Source: Actinomycetes bacterium (lineage in GTDB: Bacteria > Actinomycetota > Acidimicrobiia > Acidimicrobiales > SZUA-35). Taken from it: a DNA stretch of 35,894 bases. The stretch's first letter is position 1, and every line of letters begins with the position of its first letter. Position numbers and translations under genes: made by a program. This document shows, one piece after another, positions 29,324 to 35,894 of the stretch. Where the stretch lies: the NCBI GenBank assembly GCA_024227975.1, contig JAAETV010000391.1, forward strand, positions 1 through 35,894, read 5' to 3'. Under the pieces are notes generated by a model. That model searched no databases. It was not told the origin of the DNA and saw only the letters and a program-made list of their open reading frames with translations.

Positions 29324-30886
29324 GTGTTAGCAGCCGAGCAACTATGGACCTCGGCCTCGGACTTGCTCAAGAGCCAGGTCTCGGATGGGGTCTGGCAAAG
29401 CACCTTCGCTCCGGCCGCGCCCGTCGAACTGACCAGTGACCGCTTCGTTCTCGGCCTCCCCAATGGGATCATCCGTGACAAGCTCGATCGCCGCTACCGG
29501 CCTCTGGTTGAAGACGCCGTCACCGAGGCCGCCGGCCATGAGTTGACAGTCGACTTCCAGCTCATGTTGCCAACCTTGTTCGATGCAGATCTCAACCCTC
29601 ACCAAGAGCCCGAGATCGATCTGACCTCGTCCCAGACCAGATCGGCAGCCGCCCATCAGGCTCCGTTTGAAGCGACCCTGGCTCCCGACCTCTCGGGACA
29701 GATTCCGGGCCAGGGGGCCGTCACCGACCATTCTCTACCGCGATCCACCGGAGAAGCCGCTGGTCCGATGCCTGGTCAACAGCTGGGCCAGGGGCCGATT
29801 GGCCCGTCGTCACCAAGTCCCGGTCCGGCCTCCAACGATAGGGGAGTCGACCAGGCCCACCGCTACACCTTCGACGGATTCGTCATCGGCCCGTCGAACC
29901 GCTTCGCCCACGCCGCCGCCCTCTCAGTGGCCGAACGCCCGGGCGGATCCTACAACCCCCTCTTCATCTACGGTTCGGCCGGTCTGGGCAAGACCCACAT
30001 CCTGCGAGCCATCCAACACTTCGTCAACGACGTCTATCCCAGGCTGAAGGTCCTCTACGTTTCCACCGAGACCTTCCTCAATGAGTTCGTCGACTCGATC
30101 AGGAACTCTTCGGGCAACGACTTCAAGCGTCGCTACCGCCAGATCGACGTCCTCCTGGTCGATGACATCCAATTCATCGAAGGCAAGGACTCGCTCCAAG
30201 AGGAGCTGTTTCATACCTTCAATGATCTCTACGGCTCGAACCGTCAGATCGTGCTCTCCTCCGATCGGCCCCCCGACGCCATCCCCACCCTGGAGGAGCG
30301 GCTCAAGAGTCGCTTCATGATGGGGCTCCTGACCGATATCCAGCCACCGGACATCGAGACCAGGATGGCCATCCTGCGCAAGAAGGCCGACCGGGACGGT
30401 CACTTCCTGCCAAACGAGGTCAGTGAGTTCATAGCCACCAACATCACCAGCAACATCCGTGAGCTCGAGGGCGCCCTCAACAAGGTCACCGCCTTCGCCC
30501 ACCTCAATAACCAGACCATGACCCGAGATGTCGCCGAACAGGTTCTCGGTGACTTCATCGCTGACCGCCAACCTCGGCCCATCACGGTGGCCATGATTCT
30601 CGAGGCCACCGTCGAGAAGTTCGGGTTCGCGGTCGAGGAACTGACGGGCAAGTCCCGCCGTCGTCCTCTCGTCATCACCCGTCAGATGGCCATGTACGTC
30701 ACCCGCCAGCTGACCGACCTCAGCTTTCCCCTCATCGCCCGCGAGTTCGGAGGTCGCGACCACACCACGGTCATGCACGCTTGCGACAAGATCTCGGCCC
30801 TGATGAAAGAGCGCTCACAGATCTACAACGACGTCATGGCGCTGGAGAAGAAGGTCCTCAACCAGGCTCAGGCTGGGGACTACTAG
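29324..30886 (+). CDS. dnaA: Chromosomal replication initiator DnaA
   Basis: A 520-residue initiator from GTG 29324, preceded by GGAGG 4 nt upstream. The frame opens earlier (29216), but upstream sequence is not DnaA-like. Domain I (1-90, LAAEQLWTSASDLLKSQVSDGVWQSTF) and a long Pro/Ser/Gly-rich domain II (90-180) come first. The AAA+ domain III has YTFDGFVIGPSNRFAHAAALSVAE, Walker A GSAGLGKTH, Walker B LLVDDIQFIEGK and the sensor region. Domain IV has the DnaA signature GGRDHTTVMHACDKI for box recognition. Confidence 0.98.
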   Translation: MLAAEQLWTSASDLLKSQVSDGVWQSTFAPAAPVELTSDRFVLGLPNGIIRDKLDRRYRPLVEDAVTEAAGHELTVDFQLMLPTLFDADLNPHQEPEIDLTSSQTRSAAAHQAPFEATLAPDLSGQIPGQGAVTDHSLPRSTGEAAGPMPGQQLGQGPIGPSSPSPGPASNDRGVDQAHRYTFDGFVIGPSNRFAHAAALSVAERPGGSYNPLFIYGSAGLGKTHILRAIQHFVNDVYPRLKVLYVSTETFLNEFVDSIRNSSGNDFKRRYRQIDVLLVDDIQFIEGKDSLQEELFHTFNDLYGSNRQIVLSSDRPPDAIPTLEERLKSRFMMGLLTDIQPPDIETRMAILRKKADRDGHFLPNEVSEFIATNITSNIRELEGALNKVTAFAHLNNQTMTRDVAEQVLGDFIADRQPRPITVAMILEATVEKFGFAVEELTGKSRRRPLVITRQMAMYVTRQLTDLSFPLIAREFGGRDHTTVMHACDKISALMKERSQIYNDVMALEKKVLNQAQAGDY

Positions 30887-31129
30887 TCGCGTTTGTTGTG
30901 CATCAACTGTGCAAACAACGGTGGCAGCCGGTGGATACGCTGAGCGTTGTCCCCAGCGGCTCGCGTCGCTGGTCGATCAGATGGGGAAACACCATCGGGT
31001 CTCTGGACAACGAGAGGGGCCGCGACCAGGTGAGATGTCCTGTCGTCCACATTCCACAGGCCCTACTACCCACTACTGCCCTTTCAAAGACGATGGGACC
31101 ATAGCAATGAGGACGAAGGAGTTCGGGCC
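30887..31129. other. dnaA-dnaN intergenic region, candidate origin
   Basis: A 243 bp gene-free spacer. Weak DnaA-like sites: GGTGGATAC (reverse, 30931-30939), TTGTCCCCA (30947-30955), TCTGGACAA (reverse, 31002-31010), CGTCCACAT (31044-31052) and ATTCCACAG (31051-31059). An imperfect inverted repeat lies at 30897-30919 (TTGTTGTGCA / TGCAAACAA). In mycobacteria oriC lies in this position. No perfect TTATCCACA is present. Confidence 0.5.
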
Positions 31130-32221
31130 GTGAAGTTCCGATGTGAGCGAGATGTACTGGTCGAGGCCATCGGCATTGCCAGTCGAGCTGTAAGTGGTCG
31201 AAGTAGTCTTCCCGGACTGTCGGGAATCCGGGCTTCGTTGCATGGCGATCAACTGACCTTGACCGGCAGTGACCTAGATCTGACCATCTCGACGACCTTC
31301 ACCGTGTCTGGTGAATCCGACGGGGTCTCAGTCATTCCCGCTCGATTGGCTTCCGACATCGTCCGGGCCGTTCAGCCCGGGGCGGTGTCGTTCGCAGCCG
31401 AAGACGAGTCGCTCTCGATCCGGGCCGGACGAAGCGAGTTCAGTATCCGTCTCATCTCAGGTGATGAGTTCCCCCAGCTGAGCGGACTCGACGTCGAGCC
31501 GGTGTCCCTACCAAGTGCGCAACTGGCCGAAGCCCTCAAGCAGGTCGTGCTGGCCGCGTCGACCGACGACTCGCGGCCCATCCTCACTGGTGTGCTGCTG
31601 GCAGCCGAGGAGGGTGGCATCCGTTTGGTGGCCACCGACTCCTATCGACTGGCCATGCGCGATGTTTCCGAAGCCTCGGTCCTGGCTGAGGGCCAGAGCG
31701 TGTTGATCCCATCGCGTGCGCTGGGCGAGCTGAACCGGGTGTTGGCCCAAGACGACACGGTCTCACTGCGATTCGGTCAGAACGAAGCTTCGTTCGAGGT
31801 CGGCTCGGTCACCCTGGTGACCCGCCTCATCGAGGGTGACTTCCCCAACTACCGCGGCCTGATCCCTGACTCCCATCCCAACCAGTTGGTCGTCAACCGC
31901 GAGGAACTGCTCGATGCTTTGCGCCGGGTCAAGTTGCTGGCCCGCGAGACAACCCCCATCCGCATCGAGATGTCGGAAGAGGGGATGGAGCTGGTGGCGG
32001 TCACCCAGGATGTCGGTACCGCTCGGGAGAGCTTGGAGAGCACCTACACCGGGAGCAACCTTGTGGTTGCGTTCAACCCCCAGTACCTGTTGGAGGGAGC
32101 TGAGGTGGCACCGAGCGAGGAGATCGCCCTGGCTACCATCGACGAGTTGAAGCCGGCTCTGGTCCGAGCAGTCGGGGTCGAGGAGTTCCTCTACCTGCTG
32201 ATGCCGGTCCGGGTTTCCTAG
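31130..32221 (+). CDS. dnaN: DNA polymerase III beta sliding clamp
   Basis: A 363-residue clamp that encircles DNA and tethers polymerase III. Three repeated domains are recognisable, with MKFRCERDVLVEAIGIASRAVSGRSSLPGLSGI at the start, ATDSYRLAMRDV in the middle, and the C-terminal peptide FLYLLMPVRVS close to the family's YLVMPMRL ending. The GTG start has AAGGAG nine nt upstream. recF follows 18 bp later. Confidence 0.98.
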   Translation: MKFRCERDVLVEAIGIASRAVSGRSSLPGLSGIRASLHGDQLTLTGSDLDLTISTTFTVSGESDGVSVIPARLASDIVRAVQPGAVSFAAEDESLSIRAGRSEFSIRLISGDEFPQLSGLDVEPVSLPSAQLAEALKQVVLAASTDDSRPILTGVLLAAEEGGIRLVATDSYRLAMRDVSEASVLAEGQSVLIPSRALGELNRVLAQDDTVSLRFGQNEASFEVGSVTLVTRLIEGDFPNYRGLIPDSHPNQLVVNREELLDALRRVKLLARETTPIRIEMSEEGMELVAVTQDVGTARESLESTYTGSNLVVAFNPQYLLEGAEVAPSEEIALATIDELKPALVRAVGVEEFLYLLMPVRVS

Positions 32222-32239
32222 CTGCGGTTCGGCTTCTGG

Positions 32240-33325
32240 ATGCAGATCACCCGGCTGTGGCTCAACGATGTTCGTAGCTACCACGACCTCGACCTCGACC
32301 TCCATGCCGGGCTGACTGCCATTATCGGTCCCAACGGGATCGGCAAGACCAACATCCTCGAAGCCCTCGGCCTGCTGGCAACCCTGAAGTCGTTTCGTGG
32401 AGCCCCAGTCGACAGTGTCATTCGCCGAGGAGCCGAGAAGGGATTCGTGCGAGCGGAGGGGATTCGCGATGAGCGCGAGGTCCTGATCGAGCTGGAACTG
32501 GCCAAGGGCAAGACCCGGGCCCAGGTCAACCGGCAGCGCTTGAAACGGACCCGCGATCTGCTGGGGGCGGTCCGGGTCAGCGTGTTCGCTCCCGACGATC
32601 TGGCCCTGGTCAAGAGTGGTCCCTCGCTGCGGCGCGACTACCTCGATGACGCCCTGATCGCCCTCGATCCCGGGGTCGACCGGGTCGTCAGCAATCTGGA
32701 GCGGGCGCTGAAGCAGCGCAACGCGTTGCTACGTCAATCCCATGGGCGTCTCGACGAGGGAGCGGCCATGACCCTCGACGTCTGGGACGTCAAGCTGGCG
32801 GCCGCGGGGGAGGAGCTGACCAAGCGGCGGGAGGATCTGGTGGCCTCGCTGGTGCCCATGCTCGGTGAGGCCTACGAGGTGTTGGCGGGCAAGGCCACGC
32901 CCATCACAGCCACCTATCAACGGTCGTGGAATGGGCTGTCCCTCACCGATGCCCTGGAGCAGGGGCGCGACGATGATGTACGCCGGGGGGTAACCCAGCG
33001 CGGCCCACATCGAGATGAGCTCATACTTGACATCGACGGGTTGGCAGCCAGGAGCGAGGCCTCGCAGGGAGAGCAGCGGACCCTGTCACTGGCACTGCGG
33101 CTGTCGGCCCATCGACTTATCGGCCAGCGTCTGGGCGAACCGCCTCTGTTGTTGTTGGACGATGTGTTGTCCGAGCTCGATCCCGATCGGTCTCGGGCCC
33201 TGCTGACCAACCTGCCGCCGGGCCAGACCGTCATCACCAGCGCCAGCCCGCTGCCCCCGGCGGCCCAGGCTGATCATGAGCTGGTCTTCGATGCCGAAGG
33301 CCACCTGAGGGTGGGTCGATCATGA
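32240..33325 (+). CDS. recF: DNA replication and repair protein RecF
   Basis: A 361-residue SMC-like ATPase that helps load RecA at gaps. The start MQITRLWLNDVRSYHDLDLDL leads into Walker A IIGPNGIGKTNILEAL; the signature region is GEQRTLSLALRLSAHRL and Walker B is LLLLDDVLSELDPDRS. It overlaps the next gene by 4 bp (ATGA). Confidence 0.97.
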   Translation: MQITRLWLNDVRSYHDLDLDLHAGLTAIIGPNGIGKTNILEALGLLATLKSFRGAPVDSVIRRGAEKGFVRAEGIRDEREVLIELELAKGKTRAQVNRQRLKRTRDLLGAVRVSVFAPDDLALVKSGPSLRRDYLDDALIALDPGVDRVVSNLERALKQRNALLRQSHGRLDEGAAMTLDVWDVKLAAAGEELTKRREDLVASLVPMLGEAYEVLAGKATPITATYQRSWNGLSLTDALEQGRDDDVRRGVTQRGPHRDELILDIDGLAARSEASQGEQRTLSLALRLSAHRLIGQRLGEPPLLLLDDVLSELDPDRSRALLTNLPPGQTVITSASPLPPAAQADHELVFDAEGHLRVGRS

Positions 33326-33633
33326 GCGGAAGATGGGGGGAGGAGCCGACACCGATCCGGGAGGGGCTCGAACGCTATTTCCGACATTTGGGGGCACCTC
33401 CTGTCGACGTGATCGCCGAGATGTCGAACCGCTGGGCCGACATTGTTGGCCCAGCATTGGCTGAGCCGACCCGCCCCCGTGATCTGGTTGACGGGGTCTT
33501 GACGGTGGCCTGCGATGACGCCGCCTGGGCTTCACAGATCGGCTGGATGGAGGCCCAGATCAAGCAGCGGTTTTCTGCTGTTTTCCCTGCATATGAGGTC
33601 GTCAAGGTGGTGGCCAGGACGGTTGACCGATAG
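33322..33633 (+). CDS. DUF721/DciA-like protein
   Basis: A 103-residue protein in the recF-gyrB gap, the position of mycobacterial Rv0004. The block VIAEMSNRWADIVGPALAEPTRPRDLVDGVLTVACDDAAWASQIGWMEAQIKQRF is typical of DUF721 (DciA family), whose members help load the replicative helicase in many bacteria. The start overlaps recF by 4 bp. The helicase-loader role is inferred from the family. Confidence 0.9.
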   Translation: MSGRWGEEPTPIREGLERYFRHLGAPPVDVIAEMSNRWADIVGPALAEPTRPRDLVDGVLTVACDDAAWASQIGWMEAQIKQRFSAVFPAYEVVKVVARTVDR

Positions 33634-33647
33634 GGGAGGATGACCCC

Positions 33648-33675
33648 GGTCGGCCTTGGTTCAACAATGCCGACC
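33648..33675. promoter_or_regulatory. 7 bp inverted repeat upstream of gyrB
   Basis: GGTCGGC (33648-33654) and GCCGACC (33669-33675) are perfect inverted repeats with a 14 bp spacer, in the 112 bp between DUF721 and gyrB. It could be an operator or a weak transcript hairpin; there is no U-run. A TAGAAT -10-like hexamer follows at 33692-33697. Confidence 0.4.
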
Positions 33676-33691
33676 AGGGCCCGCCAGCTGG

Positions 33692-35749
<2,058 letters not shown>

Positions 35750-35757
35750 ACCACAAC

Positions 35758-35894
35758 ATGACTGATACCCCACCAACGGATGAATCGCAGGAACCGATCG
35801 ACAATATCGAGCCGATCGAGATCCAGAGCGAGATGGAAGACTCGTTCCTCGAGTACGCCATGTCGGTCATCGTGTCGCGGGCTCTGCCCGATGC
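35758..35894 (+). CDS. gyrA: DNA gyrase subunit A, partial (N-terminus)
   Basis: The ATG at 35758 opens a frame to the window edge (45 codons). [20 protein letters not shown] is followed by [20 protein letters not shown] and ALPDA, the universal GyrA start leading into the winged-helix domain. The rest lies outside the window. Confidence 0.97.
   Translation, partial: MTDTPPTDESQEPIDNIEPIEIQSEMEDSFLEYAMSVIVSRALPD

Overview
This window is a piece of a high-GC actinobacterial chromosome around the replication origin. It carries dnaB-rplI-rpsR-ssb-rpsF-penicillin-binding protein-DUF5318, then pcnA ... DUF6049-kinase-ECF sigma/anti-sigma-trxB-trxA, then parB-parA-rsmG-jag-yidC-yidD-rnpA-rpmH, then dnaA-dnaN-recF-DUF721-gyrB-gyrA. 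This is the mycobacterial Rv3907-Rv3924 / Rv0001-Rv0006 / Rv0049-Rv0058 neighbourhood in slightly rearranged order. GTG/TTG starts and a single MurJ-less kinase at the MviN position suggest a deep-branching actinobacterium. Acidimicrobiia is my inference; no rRNA is present to prove it.

Layout. 1-3000: F420-type oxidoreductase (cut by the window edge), Nudix hydrolase, a two-helix membrane peptide and a lipoprotein. 3044-9758, minus strand: the replication/translation/cell-wall block dnaB, rplI, rpsR, ssb, rpsF, class A PBP and DUF5318. Three consensus DnaA boxes lie upstream of dnaB. 9853-12166, minus strand: pcnA and a histone-deacetylase-like amidohydrolase. 12260-20559, plus strand: GNAT acetyltransferase, DUF6049 exported protein, transmembrane Ser/Thr kinase, ECF sigma and anti-sigma, a small membrane protein, trxB and trxA. 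Both trx genes are preceded by sites matching the SigR/SigH promoter consensus. 20576-22113, minus strand: a second ParA-like ATPase and a partner with a ribbon-helix-helix-like C-terminus. 22114-23447: a 1.3 kb gene-free region. 23448-28979, minus strand: parB, parA, rsmG, jag, yidC, yidD, rnpA, rpmH. 29324-35894, plus strand: dnaA to the start of gyrA.

The most striking part is the gene-free region between the extra ParA pair and parB. It has three copies of an ATACCC-N6-GGGTAT palindrome; one sits just upstream of the extra parA gene. Around each palindrome, GGGT (to the right) or ACCC (to the left) motifs recur about every 10.5 bp, so they fall on one face of the helix over tens to more than 150 bp. 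The same region holds a perfect parS (23268-23283) and a cluster of DnaA boxes. I infer a second, plasmid-type partition or origin-organising complex (ParA2 + RHH protein + phased iterons) placed beside the standard ParABS system. This is read by eye and its function is untested.
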